Shown: one piece after another, positions 35,651 to 44,493 of the stretch
Layout of the letters: every line of letters begins with the position of its first letter
Position numbering within the stretch: position 1 is the first letter of the stretch
NCBI RefSeq assembly: GCF_012999535.1
Contig: NZ_JABBWV010000015.1
Span: forward strand, 1 to 64,000
Source: Microbispora sp. H11081
GTDB taxonomy: Bacteria; Actinomycetota; Actinomycetes; Streptosporangiales; Streptosporangiaceae
Length of the DNA stretch: 64,000 bases
Reading direction: 5' to 3'
Program-made: the position numbers and the translations under genes
Notes under the pieces: model-generated
What the model saw: only the letters and a program-made list of their open reading frames with translations
What the model was told of the DNA's origin: nothing
The model's database searches: none

Positions 35651-37035
35651 TGTCGGAGGAACCCGCAGGCGCCTCCTCACGGGGGCGCCTCTTCGGCACG
35701 GACGGGGTACGCGGGGTCGCCGGGCGCGACCTGACGGCGGAGCTGGCCATGGACCTGTCCGTGGCCGCCGCGCACGTCCTCGGCGATGCCGGGGCGTTCC
35801 ACGCCAGCGTCGGGCGGCGTGGCCGTCCGATGGCCGTCGTGGGCAGGGACCCGCGGGCCTCGGGTGAGTTCCTGGAGGCCGCGGTGGTCGCGGGCCTCGC
35901 GTCGTCGGGCGTGGACGTCCTGCGGCTCGGGGTGCTGCCCACTCCCGCGGTGGCGTACCTGACCAACGCGCTGGGAGCCGACCTCGGCGTCATGCTCTCC
36001 GCGTCGCACAACCCCGCGCCCGACAACGGCATCAAGTTCTTCACCCGCGGCGGCTACAAGCTGCCCGACTCTGTGGAGAACGAGATCGAGCAGCGGCTCG
36101 GGGAGAAGTGGGACCGGCCGGTCGGCGCGTTCGTCGGCCGGGTCAGGGAGGCGTACGGCGAGGCCGACCGGTACGTCTCACACCTGCTGACCACGCTGCC
36201 CCACGGCCTCGACGGGCTGCGCGTCGTCGTCGACTGCGCGCACGGCGCCGCGCACATGGTCGCTCCGGAGGCGCTGCTGCGCGCCGGCGCGGTCGTGGAC
36301 ACCATCGGTGCCGCCCCTGACGGGCTCAACATCAACGACGGCGTGGGGTCGACCCACCTGGCCCTCCTGAGGGAGGCCGTCGCCGCGCGCGGGGCCGACC
36401 TCGGCATCGCCTACGACGGCGACGCCGACCGCTGCCTCGCGGTCACCGGCGCGGGCGAGGAGATCGACGGCGACCAGATCATGGCGATCCTGGCCCTGTC
36501 GATGCACGCCGACGGCCGGCTCGCCAAGGACACCGTCGTGGCGACGGTGATGTCCAACCTCGGCTTCAAGATCGCCATGAAGGAGGCCGGCCTGTCCGTG
36601 GTGGAGACCGCGGTCGGCGACCGGTACGTCCTGGAGGCGATGCAGGACGGCGGCTACAACCTGGGCGGCGAGCAATCCGGCCACGTGATCATGCTCGATC
36701 ACGCCACGACCGGCGACGGCCTGCTCACCTCGCTGCACCTTATGGCCGAGGTGGCCCGGCAGGGCCGCTCCCTCTCCGACCTCGCCTCCGTGATGACGAA
36801 GCTGCCGCAGGTGCTCGTCAACGTCCGGGACGTGGCGAAGTCGAAGGCGTCCGCGCCCGAACTGCGGGCGGCGGTGGCCGGGGCCGAGGCGGAGCTCGGG
36901 GCGACCGGCCGCGTGCTGATCCGGCCGAGCGGGACCGAGCCCATGATCCGGGTCATGGTCGAGGCCGAGTCGCACGACCAGGCCAAGTTGGTGGCGGACC
37001 GCCTCGCGCAGGTCGTCCGCACGGTCTGCGTCTGA
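35650..37035 (+). CDS. glmM: Phosphoglucosamine mutase
   Basis: Converts glucosamine-6-phosphate to glucosamine-1-phosphate for UDP-GlcNAc and peptidoglycan, 461 aa. ATG 35650 overlaps the rpsI stop. The catalytic phosphoserine is Ser119 in SASHNP; the magnesium loop DGDADR is at 257-262; the sugar and phosphate loops GGEQSGH and [12 protein letters not shown] follow. Strong terminator downstream. Confidence 0.98.
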   Translation: MSEEPAGASSRGRLFGTDGVRGVAGRDLTAELAMDLSVAAAHVLGDAGAFHASVGRRGRPMAVVGRDPRASGEFLEAAVVAGLASSGVDVLRLGVLPTPAVAYLTNALGADLGVMLSASHNPAPDNGIKFFTRGGYKLPDSVENEIEQRLGEKWDRPVGAFVGRVREAYGEADRYVSHLLTTLPHGLDGLRVVVDCAHGAAHMVAPEALLRAGAVVDTIGAAPDGLNINDGVGSTHLALLREAVAARGADLGIAYDGDADRCLAVTGAGEEIDGDQIMAILALSMHADGRLAKDTVVATVMSNLGFKIAMKEAGLSVVETAVGDRYVLEAMQDGGYNLGGEQSGHVIMLDHATTGDGLLTSLHLMAEVARQGRSLSDLASVMTKLPQVLVNVRDVAKSKASAPELRAAVAGAEAELGATGRVLIRPSGTEPMIRVMVEAESHDQAKLVADRLAQVVRTVCV

Positions 37036-37057
37036 CGCTCCACGCGTCACCACTCCT

Positions 37058-37093
37058 GAGAACCCCGCCGGGCGTCCGCCCGGCGGGGTTCTC
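37058..37093 (+). terminator. Terminator after glmM
   Basis: A 16-bp perfect stem (37058-37073 with 37078-37093), loop GTCC, then TTATT. Good rho-independent terminator. Confidence 0.85.
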
Positions 37094-37141
37094 TTATTGG
37101 AAGCACTACTCAATTGCGTAATGCGGGCGTAACACTGATGT

Positions 37142-39982
37142 ATGTCGTATTTGACCGGTGTGCGGTCGGATCCCGTAAGGGGCCGTGAAAAGGAGTCGGA
37201 CGCGCTCCGCGCGCTGATGGAGCGGGCCAGGACCGGTGCGGGCGGCTGCCTGCTCCTCCTCGGCGGGCCGGGCGCGGGCAAGACCACGCTGCTCGACCTC
37301 GCCGCCGCGCACGCGGACACGGGCCTCCCCGCCGAGCACGCGGCCAACGGCCTTCCGGACAGGCACGCGGCCCCCGGCGTCCCCGGCGGGCCGGAATTCC
37401 TCGTGCTCCGCGCCCGGGGCGTCAGAGCCGAGACCCACCTGCCGTACGCCGGGCTGCACGCGTTGCTCGGCCCGATCGCCGACCGGCTGGAGGACCAGGC
37501 GGACGACGACACGCGGGTGCTCGCCGAGGCGCTGCGTACCGGCGTGGGCGGGGGCGGCCTGGCGCTGCCCGCCGCGCTGCTGCGGCTCCTGCGGGCCGCC
37601 GGGCGTCCCGTGCTGGTCTGCGCCGACGACCTCCAGTGGCTCGACGCCCCGAGCCGGGAGGCGATCTGCTTCGTGGCCCGCAGGGTGGCGACGATCCCCG
37701 TCGCCGTGCTGCTGGCCACCTCGGAGCCCGGCGCCGCGCCCGGCGACCTGCCGCCACTGCCGCTCGGCCCGCTCGACGAGAGGGCGTCGCGGCAGGTGCT
37801 CGACGACCTCATCCCCGAAGGCCTCCCCGCGGACCTGCGTACGGCACTGGTGCGGACGGCGGGGGGCAACCCGCTCGCGCTGGCGGAACTCGCGGGCTCG
37901 CTGACCGGCGAGCACCGTGCCGGTGCGGCGCCACCGCCCGAGACGCCGCCGCGTGGCGGCCGGCTGTGGCGGGCGTACGCCGACCGGCTCCGCGGCCTGC
38001 CCGCCGACACGGCGGAACTCGTCCTGCTGATCGCGGCCGATCCCGGCATCGACGCGGTCACGCTGACACGAGCGGCGGAGGCGCGGTCCGGGCTCGCGGC
38101 CCTGGAGGCCGCGGAGGCCGCGGGCGTCGTCGTCGAGTCGCCGGACGGCGGCTTCGACCTGGCCGACCCGCTCCTGCGCCACGTGGCCTACGCCGAGGCG
38201 TCCCTCGCCCGGCGGCGGGCCGCCCACCGCCTGCTCGCGGGACTCCTCGACGACGCCTCCGGCGGGGAGCGCCCGCATCTGCGGCGGGCGTGGCACCGCG
38301 CCGCCGCCCTCGACGGCACCGCGGGCGAGCTGGCCGAGGACCTCGTGCGGGCGCTCGCCGCTGTGCCGAAGGCGGCGACGGCGGCCTTCCCCGAGCCGTT
38401 CCGCGTCCTCGAACGGGCGGCCGAGCTCACCGGGCACGGCGAGCTCAAGGCCGCACGGCTGGCGGCCGCCGCTCAGCACGCGTGGCAGGCGGGCCGGCCG
38501 CAGCGGGCGAGGTCGCTGCTGTCCAGGATCGACGCGCTCACGGCCGGCGCCGAGGTGCGCGGCAGGGCCGAGCTGCTCAGGGGCAGCCTGGAGCTGCGGG
38601 CCGGCAAGACCGACAGCGCCTGCGACACGCTGCTCGCCGCCGCGGAGCGGCTGCTCGGCACCGACCGCGAGCAGGCCGTACGCGCGCTGGTCCGGGCGGG
38701 TGAGGCGAGCTACCTGGCGGGCGACAACCGGCGGTTCCTGACGATCGCGCGGCGGGCCGAGACGCTGCGGCGGCCCGGCGACGACCACGTCACCGCCATG
38801 GCGCTGGAGTATCTCGGGGGCATGGCCGCGACGTTCCGTGGCCGCCACCGTGAGGCGACCGAGTCGCTGCGGCGCGTCGCCGCCGGGGTGACGGCGCACT
38901 CCCTGGCACGCAGCCCCTCGGCGCTCGTGTGGGGCGGCGTGGCGAACCTCCTGCTCGGCAACGGCGCCGCCGCGCTCACCCTGACCACCCGGGCGGTGGA
39001 GGTCGCGCGCGCCAACGGCGCGGTCGCCAGGATGCCGCAGATGCTGGAGATCCTCATCCAGGCCCAGCAGTGGATGGGGCGTTACGACGCGGTGGCGGCC
39101 AACGCCACGGACGGCCTGCGCCTGGCGCAGGAGACGGGCCGCGCCGTCAGCGGCGCGCAGCACCTGGCCTGGCTCGCCTTCACCGCCGCCGTCGAAGGCG
39201 ACGAGGAGACCTGCGCCCTGCGGGCGGCACGTGCCGTCGAACTGGCCGCCGCCCACGGCGTCAGCGTGGCCGAGGCGGTCGGCACGCTCGCCCTCGCCCA
39301 TCTGGACGTCGCGGCCAACCGCCACGCCGACGCCGTGAACCGCCTGCGCGCGGTGGCCCGTACGGGAGACCCCCTCGTCGTACGGGTGATGGCGACGCCG
39401 CTGCTCGTCGAGAGCGCCGTACGGACGGGGGACGTCGCGCAGGCGCGGGACGCGCTGGTCGTGCTGGAACGCTGGGCGGACAGCACCCGTGACCCCGACA
39501 GGCTGGCGCTGGCGGCCCGGTGCCACGCGCTGCTCGCGCCCCCGGACGAGGCCGGGGAGCGTTTCACCCAGGCACTGGAACTGCACCGGCAGGGGTCGTG
39601 CGCGTTCGAGACCGCGCGCACGCGGCTGTTGTACGGCGGCATGCTCAGGCGGTCGCGCCGCCCCGGCGTGGCCCGTGAGCACCTGCACGGCGCGCTGGAG
39701 ATGTTCGAGCGGTACGGCGCGCGCCTGTGGAGCGCGCACGCCCGCGCGGAACTTCGGGCGGCGGGGGAGTCGGTGCGACCCTCGGGCTCCCGGTCGGAGG
39801 CCGGCCGGTTGCTGACGGCGCAGCAGTTCCAGATCGCCGGCCTGGTGGCGGAGGGGGCGACGAACCGTGAGGTGGCGGCCCGGCTGTTCATCAGCCCGCG
39901 CACGGTGGAGCACCACCTGAGGAACATCTTCGCCAGGCTCGGGGTGCGCTCCCGGGTCGAACTGGCCCGCCTGCTGTCGTGA
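37142..39982 (+). CDS. Large LuxR-family (LAL) ATPase transcriptional regulator
   Basis: A 946-aa STAND-type regulator. Walker A GGPGAGKT at 41-48, the LVCADDLQWLDAPSRE Walker B segment near 160, long TPR-like helical repeats in the middle, and a LuxR helix-turn-helix at the C-terminus (about 885-940: EGATNREVAARLFISPRTVE). Such regulators respond to small ligands and activate catabolic or biosynthetic genes. ATG at 37142 has no clear binding site, so the exact start is uncertain. It stands alone after the glmM terminator; the secreted cutinase 152 bp downstream on the same strand is a possible target. Confidence 0.93.
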   Translation: MSYLTGVRSDPVRGREKESDALRALMERARTGAGGCLLLLGGPGAGKTTLLDLAAAHADTGLPAEHAANGLPDRHAAPGVPGGPEFLVLRARGVRAETHLPYAGLHALLGPIADRLEDQADDDTRVLAEALRTGVGGGGLALPAALLRLLRAAGRPVLVCADDLQWLDAPSREAICFVARRVATIPVAVLLATSEPGAAPGDLPPLPLGPLDERASRQVLDDLIPEGLPADLRTALVRTAGGNPLALAELAGSLTGEHRAGAAPPPETPPRGGRLWRAYADRLRGLPADTAELVLLIAADPGIDAVTLTRAAEARSGLAALEAAEAAGVVVESPDGGFDLADPLLRHVAYAEASLARRRAAHRLLAGLLDDASGGERPHLRRAWHRAAALDGTAGELAEDLVRALAAVPKAATAAFPEPFRVLERAAELTGHGELKAARLAAAAQHAWQAGRPQRARSLLSRIDALTAGAEVRGRAELLRGSLELRAGKTDSACDTLLAAAERLLGTDREQAVRALVRAGEASYLAGDNRRFLTIARRAETLRRPGDDHVTAMALEYLGGMAATFRGRHREATESLRRVAAGVTAHSLARSPSALVWGGVANLLLGNGAAALTLTTRAVEVARANGAVARMPQMLEILIQAQQWMGRYDAVAANATDGLRLAQETGRAVSGAQHLAWLAFTAAVEGDEETCALRAARAVELAAAHGVSVAEAVGTLALAHLDVAANRHADAVNRLRAVARTGDPLVVRVMATPLLVESAVRTGDVAQARDALVVLERWADSTRDPDRLALAARCHALLAPPDEAGERFTQALELHRQGSCAFETARTRLLYGGMLRRSRRPGVAREHLHGALEMFERYGARLWSAHARAELRAAGESVRPSGSRSEAGRLLTAQQFQIAGLVAEGATNREVAARLFISPRTVEHHLRNIFARLGVRSRVELARLLS

Positions 39983-40134
39983 GACCGGTGGGTGCGGGCC
40001 GGTAGTTCGGGGCGGCCGGTGATTTCACCGATGCGCGTGGGGGGCCGGCGGCGCGACAGTGACGGCGGTCAACCCGTTCGAGGGAACCGGCCCGCGTGCC
40101 CGTTCCCACTCCTACCCCCAGGGAGTGCACCGAC

Positions 40135-41025
40135 GTGCCGACACACCCCCCGACCCCGCTTCCGCGCCGCCTGTGCTCCGCGGTCACGACGCTGACGCTC
40201 GTCGTGCTGCTCGCGCTGGCCGGCGGTCTCCTCACCGCTCCCGCCGCCCACGCCGCCGTCCACGGCCCCGACCCGACGGACGCGCTCCTCGAAGCGTCGC
40301 GCGGGCCGTACGCGACCTCGCAGACCGACGTGTCGTCGTTGTCCGTGAGCGGCTTCGGCGGCGGGACCATCTACTACCCGACCACCACGTCAGAGGGGGC
40401 CTTCGGCGGCGTGGCCGTCGCCCCCGGCTACACGGCCGACAAGTCCAGCATGGCCTGGCTGGCGGCCCGGCTCGCCTCGCACGGCTTCGTGGTCTTCAAC
40501 ATCGACACGCTGACGCGGCTCGACCAGCCCGACAGCCGTGGCCGGCAGTTGCTGGCCGCGCTCGACTACCTGACCCAGCGCAGCTCGGTCCGCGCCCGGG
40601 TGGACGCGACCAGGCTGGGCGTCATGGGCCACTCGATGGGCGGCGGCGGCACGCTGGAGGCCGTCGCCGCCCGGCCGTCCCTGCGCGCCGCGGTCCCGCT
40701 GACGCCGTGGAACCTCGACAAGACCTGGCCGGGCGTCCAGACACCCACCCTGATCATCGGCGCGGACGCCGACACCATCGCGCCGGTGGCCACCCACTCG
40801 CTGCCGTTCTACACCAGCCTGCCCTCGTCGCTCGACAAGGCGTACCTGGAGCTGAACAACGCGACCCACTTCGCGCCCAACGTGTCCAACACCACCATCG
40901 GCAAGTACTCCGTGGCGTGGATCAAGCGGTTCGTCGACGACGACACCCGCTATGACCGCTTCCTCTGCCCCGGCCCCGGCAGCAGCCTGACCGTCGACCA
41001 GTACCGCAGCACCTGCCCGTTCTGA
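40135..41025 (+). CDS. Secreted cutinase-like polyester hydrolase
   Basis: A 296-aa alpha/beta hydrolase of the Thermobifida cutinase/PET-hydrolase family. GTG 40135 has AGGGAG at 40120-40125; an in-frame GTG at 40096 would only lengthen the leader. Residues 1-40 form a signal peptide ending APAAHA. Motifs are [24 protein letters not shown] (oxyanion Tyr99), GHSMGGGG with Ser167 and Met168, [10 protein letters not shown] with Trp192, GADADTIAP with Asp213, and NATHFAPN with His245. Cys278 and Cys294 can form the C-terminal disulfide of this family. Likely cleaves cutin and possibly aromatic polyesters; PET activity is inference from similarity. Confidence 0.92.
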   Translation: MPTHPPTPLPRRLCSAVTTLTLVVLLALAGGLLTAPAAHAAVHGPDPTDALLEASRGPYATSQTDVSSLSVSGFGGGTIYYPTTTSEGAFGGVAVAPGYTADKSSMAWLAARLASHGFVVFNIDTLTRLDQPDSRGRQLLAALDYLTQRSSVRARVDATRLGVMGHSMGGGGTLEAVAARPSLRAAVPLTPWNLDKTWPGVQTPTLIIGADADTIAPVATHSLPFYTSLPSSLDKAYLELNNATHFAPNVSNTTIGKYSVAWIKRFVDDDTRYDRFLCPGPGSSLTVDQYRSTCPF

Positions 41026-41073
41026 CCCACCTCACGACGGCGGCCGCCCCTCCCGGCGGCCGCCGTCCCGAGA

Positions 41074-41541
41074 TCATTCGTGCGCTTTGAGCTGTCCGTC
41101 CAGCGTCCATATGCCTACGTCGACGCCGACCACGCGTCGCCTGTACATCTCCCGCTCGGTCAGGATGCACAGGTCGCCGAGGCCGAGCCCGCTCATCGCG
41201 TGGTCCGCCAGCCCGATCCCCGTTCCGCCGCCTCCGAGGAGTTCGCGTAAGAACGGCTCGCCCCACTCGACCGTGTGCAGCACCCAGGGGGCTTCACCCC
41301 TGATGACCAGATCGAGGAGCGCATGGAGCTTCTCCGCTCGATCCCGCCGGTCGTGTCCGTTACCGAGTTGCGCGATGTGGTTGCCGGTCTCGATGACCGC
41401 GGTGACGGGCAGGATGAGATCGCACTGGCGTCGCTTCAGCCGCAGCTCCTCAACGGTCCTCCGCTGGTGCTGGTTCTTGCCCGGCACGTCGAGGAGGTTG
41501 CAGAGAATCGACGTGTCCACGAACTCCACACGGCGAGCCAT
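41074..41541 (-). CDS. PIN-domain nuclease-like protein coupled to ABC/AAA ATPase
   Basis: A 155-aa PIN-fold protein. The acidic residues expected for a metal-dependent RNase are visible: Asp9 in VEFVDTSILCNLLDV, Glu51 in AVIETGNHIAQLG, Asp123 in LGLGDLCILTERE and Asp148 in IWTLDGQL. The start is ATG 41541 or GTG 41547; the latter would overlap the upstream ATPase stop as GTGA, implying coupled translation. There is no antitoxin gene beside it, unlike VapBC. The tight pairing with an OLD-like ATPase suggests an effector whose activity is controlled by that ATPase. Function not demonstrated for this pair. Confidence 0.82.
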   Translation of the reverse strand: MARRVEFVDTSILCNLLDVPGKNQHQRRTVEELRLKRRQCDLILPVTAVIETGNHIAQLGNGHDRRDRAEKLHALLDLVIRGEAPWVLHTVEWGEPFLRELLGGGGTGIGLADHAMSGLGLGDLCILTEREMYRRRVVGVDVGIWTLDGQLKAHE

Positions 41542-41543
41542 GA

Positions 41544-42887
41544 TCACCCGATCCCCATGAGGCGGTCGAACTCGGAGAAGTCGCTGTGCCGCTCCTCGCT
41601 CAGCAGATTCGCGGTCACGACGGACCCTAGATCGCCCTGCGCCATCAGCCGGGGATATCCGTCCAGCTCGGGTAGCGGAGTGAGCGTCGACTCCTGCGTT
41701 TCCGGGTCCCGTGAACAGACGACGACCGACTTGTGGTCCTCGGCGGACAGCCCCGACAGCAGTGCGGGGCTGTGGGTGGTGAACAGCACCTGAGCTCCGT
41801 CGTCCTTGACTGCCCTGCGTACGAGTTCGAGGGCTTTGCCCGCCTGTGAGGGATGCAGGCCGTTCTCCAGCTCCTCGATCACGACGGTCACGGGCCGTTC
41901 GTGGTCCGGCATGCCGCCCAGATCCACGTCCCGGCCACGAGTGATCAGGGTCGTCGCGATGGCCATGAAGCGCAGGAGACCGTCGCTCATCTCACGGGCG
42001 GGAGTGATGGCCCGGCCCTCGCGCAGCGCGAGCATGACGTCGTTCAGCTCGGACCGGACAATCTCGATGCCCGTCACCTCGTGTTCCACGAGATCGCGGG
42101 CGAGTTGGACCAACTGGGCGAACTGATCAGGATCACGCTCCGCCATCTGGCCGATGACGGCCGAGAGATTCTCGCCGGTGCGCCGCAGCCGCACGTCACG
42201 CCCCGGTACGTACTGCCGCATGAGATGGGGGACGGGATCGAGATGGAAGACGCCCTGAAGGGCTTCCAGCATGTCCTCGGCTGCTTGGACTACATGTCGT
42301 TCTGTTTCGGTGTCCTGGGCCAGCCGGAGCGGAAGCTGCGCCGTGAGCAGCCGGGTCGCACGGAAGGGCGCAACGCGGCCACGCCCCCGGGTTCCCCGGT
42401 ACCACGTGGCGTCGATGCTCCCACTTCCCGGTTCCGGGTCACGGGTCGTCAGTAGTTTGTGCCAGATTCTGGAGGAAGGGTCCTTCGTGTTACGCGCTCT
42501 GCCGGACACGCCCGTCAGCGTCTCGCTGACGATCTCAGGTTCCGGTCGCACCCGCACGGTGACGTCGAGATCGATGAGTGCGTAGCCGCTGCCGGCCCGA
42601 TCGAGCGACGCGACCGTGCAGCCAAGTCGGAAGCGGTCGGTTCCGTGCGGGGGGCAGCCCTCGATTCCTCCTCGAAGCGGTCCCTCGTCCCCGCGGCGGC
42701 TGTCGAGCGCCTCCAGGAGGTCAGCGCCCGTCGCCAGCCGGGAAAGCACCTCCAGCCCGTCGAGGGCGTTGGACTTGCCGCTGCTGTTGCGCCCGATGAG
42801 CACGGTCATGCCGTCCAGCCGCATCGCCGAAGCATCGCGGAAGGACTTGAACTCGGTGAGGCGAAGCTGCGCCAGGCGCGGTCTCAT
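41544..42887 (-). CDS. OLD-like ABC/AAA ATPase (AAA_15/AAA_21 type)
   Basis: A 447-aa ATPase. ATG 42887 was chosen because the protein family starts at LAQLRLTEFKSF and TACGGT lies 7 nt upstream; the frame is open to 42941. Walker A IGRNSSGKSN at 31-40, ABC-signature-like EMSDGLLRF at 299-307, Walker B VTVVIEELENGLHP at 333-346, and the H-loop FTTHSPALL with His372. There is no TOPRIM domain, which in OLD nucleases follows the ATPase, so the nuclease role may be supplied in trans by the overlapping PIN gene. Similar ATPase plus effector pairs act in phage defence (for example PARIS and Gabija). Confidence 0.88.
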   Translation of the reverse strand: MRPRLAQLRLTEFKSFRDASAMRLDGMTVLIGRNSSGKSNALDGLEVLSRLATGADLLEALDSRRGDEGPLRGGIEGCPPHGTDRFRLGCTVASLDRAGSGYALIDLDVTVRVRPEPEIVSETLTGVSGRARNTKDPSSRIWHKLLTTRDPEPGSGSIDATWYRGTRGRGRVAPFRATRLLTAQLPLRLAQDTETERHVVQAAEDMLEALQGVFHLDPVPHLMRQYVPGRDVRLRRTGENLSAVIGQMAERDPDQFAQLVQLARDLVEHEVTGIEIVRSELNDVMLALREGRAITPAREMSDGLLRFMAIATTLITRGRDVDLGGMPDHERPVTVVIEELENGLHPSQAGKALELVRRAVKDDGAQVLFTTHSPALLSGLSAEDHKSVVVCSRDPETQESTLTPLPELDGYPRLMAQGDLGSVVTANLLSEERHSDFSEFDRLMGIG

Positions 42888-42894
42888 GTGTCCC

Positions 42895-42900
42895 ACCGTA
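42895..42900 (-). promoter_or_regulatory. -10 box for leaderless ATPase-PIN mRNA
   Basis: TACGGT on the - strand, 7 nt before ATG 42887; no clear -35. Suggests the two-gene unit has its own promoter. Confidence 0.45.
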
Positions 42901-43086
42901 GCGACTCCATAGGACGTCAGAGAGCGCGTCGGTGCCCACACCCGGCCCTTCGCCGAGCTCGGCGGGTTGTCGCTCGCGGAGATGTCCTCGGTGGCGTTGA
43001 CCTCTGGGAAGGTCCGGAATCTCGCCCGGAAACGCCTGGCGTGCGTCCTCGATCAGGTTGGCGAGAGGTGCTCCCGCAACGGCTGC

Positions 43087-43992
43087 TCAGGGGCGTACGC
43101 CTGCGGGGTCGCGGACGTCGCGGCGCAGGCGGGCGGCGTCCTGGCTGGGAGGCGAGCCGAACTGGCGGCGATACTCCCTGCTGAACTGTGACGGGTTGTC
43201 ATAGCCCACGCGCTGCCCGACCCCGGTGACGTCACCCGGGTGGGTGGTGAGTAGCAGCCGGGCCTCCTGCAGCCGGATCTGCTTCTGGAACTGGATGGGG
43301 CTCATCGCGGTCACCGCGTGGAAGTTGCGGTAGAAGGCGGAGACGCTCATGCCGGACAGCCGTGCCACCTCCTCGACCCGGAAGGGCCGCGCGTAGTGCT
43401 CGCGGATCCAGCTCACGGCGCGGGAGATGTGGCTGAGACCGCTGTCGGCGAGGCCGAGTTGGCGCACCGTCGCGCCCTGCTCGCCGGTGATCAGGCGCCA
43501 CAGGATCTCGCGCTTGACCAGCGGGGCAAGCACGGCCCGGTCGCGGGGCTCGTCGAGCAGGCGCAGCAGCCGGACCACCGCGTCGAGCAACGGAGCCGGA
43601 GCGTCGCTGACGGCGATCCCCGGCGCCGCGCCGCCACCGCTGGAGGGAGCGTCGCCGGGGGCGGCCCGCAGCAGCAGTTCGGCGACGGCGGACGGTTCCA
43701 GGACGAGACCGAAGCCCAGCGCGGGCCGCTCGGGGTCCGCCTGGGTGAACTGCCCGGTGACCGGCAGGTCGACCGAGGCGATCAGGTACTGCCCGGCGCC
43801 GTACTCGAAGATCCGGTCGCCGAGCGCGAGCCGTTTGGCGCCCTGGGCGATGACCGCCAGCACGGTGCCGGACATCGAGGGCGCCGGCGGGTCCGACCGG
43901 TCGACCTTCGAGACGAGGACGCCGTCGATCGGGGTGGTCCCGTCGGGCCTGGCATGCCGGGCCAGCAGGGTGCGGAGCTCTTCGAGGCACAT
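43087..43992 (-). CDS. AraC-family transcriptional regulator
   Basis: A 301-aa regulator from ATG 43992 (MCLEELRTLLARHARPDG); longer in-frame starts up to 44052 exist, and neither has a clear binding site. The N-terminal AraC_N cupin-like domain (about 1-150) includes KRLALGDRIFEYGAGQYLIASVDLP-type sequence. The C-terminal pair of helix-turn-helix motifs begins at WIREHYARPFRVEEVARLSG and ends near GYDNPSQFSREYRRQFG. It is transcribed divergently from the monooxygenase-esterase-SDR operon and probably controls it in response to a small molecule. Confidence 0.93.
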   Translation of the reverse strand: MCLEELRTLLARHARPDGTTPIDGVLVSKVDRSDPPAPSMSGTVLAVIAQGAKRLALGDRIFEYGAGQYLIASVDLPVTGQFTQADPERPALGFGLVLEPSAVAELLLRAAPGDAPSSGGGAAPGIAVSDAPAPLLDAVVRLLRLLDEPRDRAVLAPLVKREILWRLITGEQGATVRQLGLADSGLSHISRAVSWIREHYARPFRVEEVARLSGMSVSAFYRNFHAVTAMSPIQFQKQIRLQEARLLLTTHPGDVTGVGQRVGYDNPSQFSREYRRQFGSPPSQDAARLRRDVRDPAGVRP

Positions 43993-44096
43993 GCGGCCAT
44001 TGCAGCACGATTCCGCGCCTGGCTCTCGCAGACGAGAGGATCGTGCAAGCACCCAGGAGCATCGTTCTAACGTTTCCGCAGGTCATCCCGATTGAA

Positions 44097-44114
44097 TGGA
44101 ATCACGTCATTCCA
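44097..44114. promoter_or_regulatory. Candidate operator upstream of the monooxygenase operon
   Basis: Inverted repeat TGGAAT-6-ATTCCA in the 144-bp divergent gap, 22 bp before the ATG at 44137. Could bind the AraC-type regulator or another factor. Confidence 0.4.
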
Positions 44115-44136
44115 CTACCGAAGGAGAGACCCTGCC

Positions 44137-44454
44137 ATGACCGTCGGCTACGGCTTCGCCGCCACCCTGACCGCCAAGCCCGGAATGGGCGACCGGCTGG
44201 TCGACGCGCTGCTGACCGGCCTCGACGAGGGGAGCCCCGGCGCGAGCGAGCACTGCGCCGTCTACCTGGTCTCCCGTTCCGCCTCCGACCCCGACGTCGT
44301 CCACGTCATCGAGGGCTGGACGACCGAGGAGGACCACCACCGGATCTTCGCCGGTCAGGCCGCCCAGGACATCGTGGCCCGGATCGGCGGACTGCTGGCC
44401 AAGGAGTCCGAGTACGCCGACTACGTCCCGGTGCGCGGCAAGGCCGCCTTCTGA
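44137..44454 (+). CDS. Antibiotic biosynthesis monooxygenase-like (ABM fold) protein
   Basis: A 105-aa dimeric alpha+beta barrel protein. ATG 44137 with AAGGAGA at 44121-44127. Starts MTVGYGFAATLTAKPGMGD and has the family-typical VHVIEGWTTEEDHHRIF segment. ABM proteins act as cofactor-free quinol or polyketide oxygenases or as small-molecule binders. First gene of a three-gene operon with an esterase and an SDR, suggesting modification of an aromatic or quinone-like compound. Confidence 0.85.
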   Translation: MTVGYGFAATLTAKPGMGDRLVDALLTGLDEGSPGASEHCAVYLVSRSASDPDVVHVIEGWTTEEDHHRIFAGQAAQDIVARIGGLLAKESEYADYVPVRGKAAF

Positions 44455-44493
44455 CCCCGCCCGCCGACCCCTCTCTTGCGAAAGGCAGTGACC

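Noticed and set aside
41074..41541. VapC toxin of a VapBC pair
   Set aside because: The PIN gene has no small antitoxin gene on either side; its neighbour is a 447-aa ATPase.
42888..43086. Insertion sequence boundaries around the ATPase-PIN module
   Set aside because: No terminal inverted repeats, target duplication or transposase remnant was seen in the 199-bp gap or the 48-bp gap behind it.
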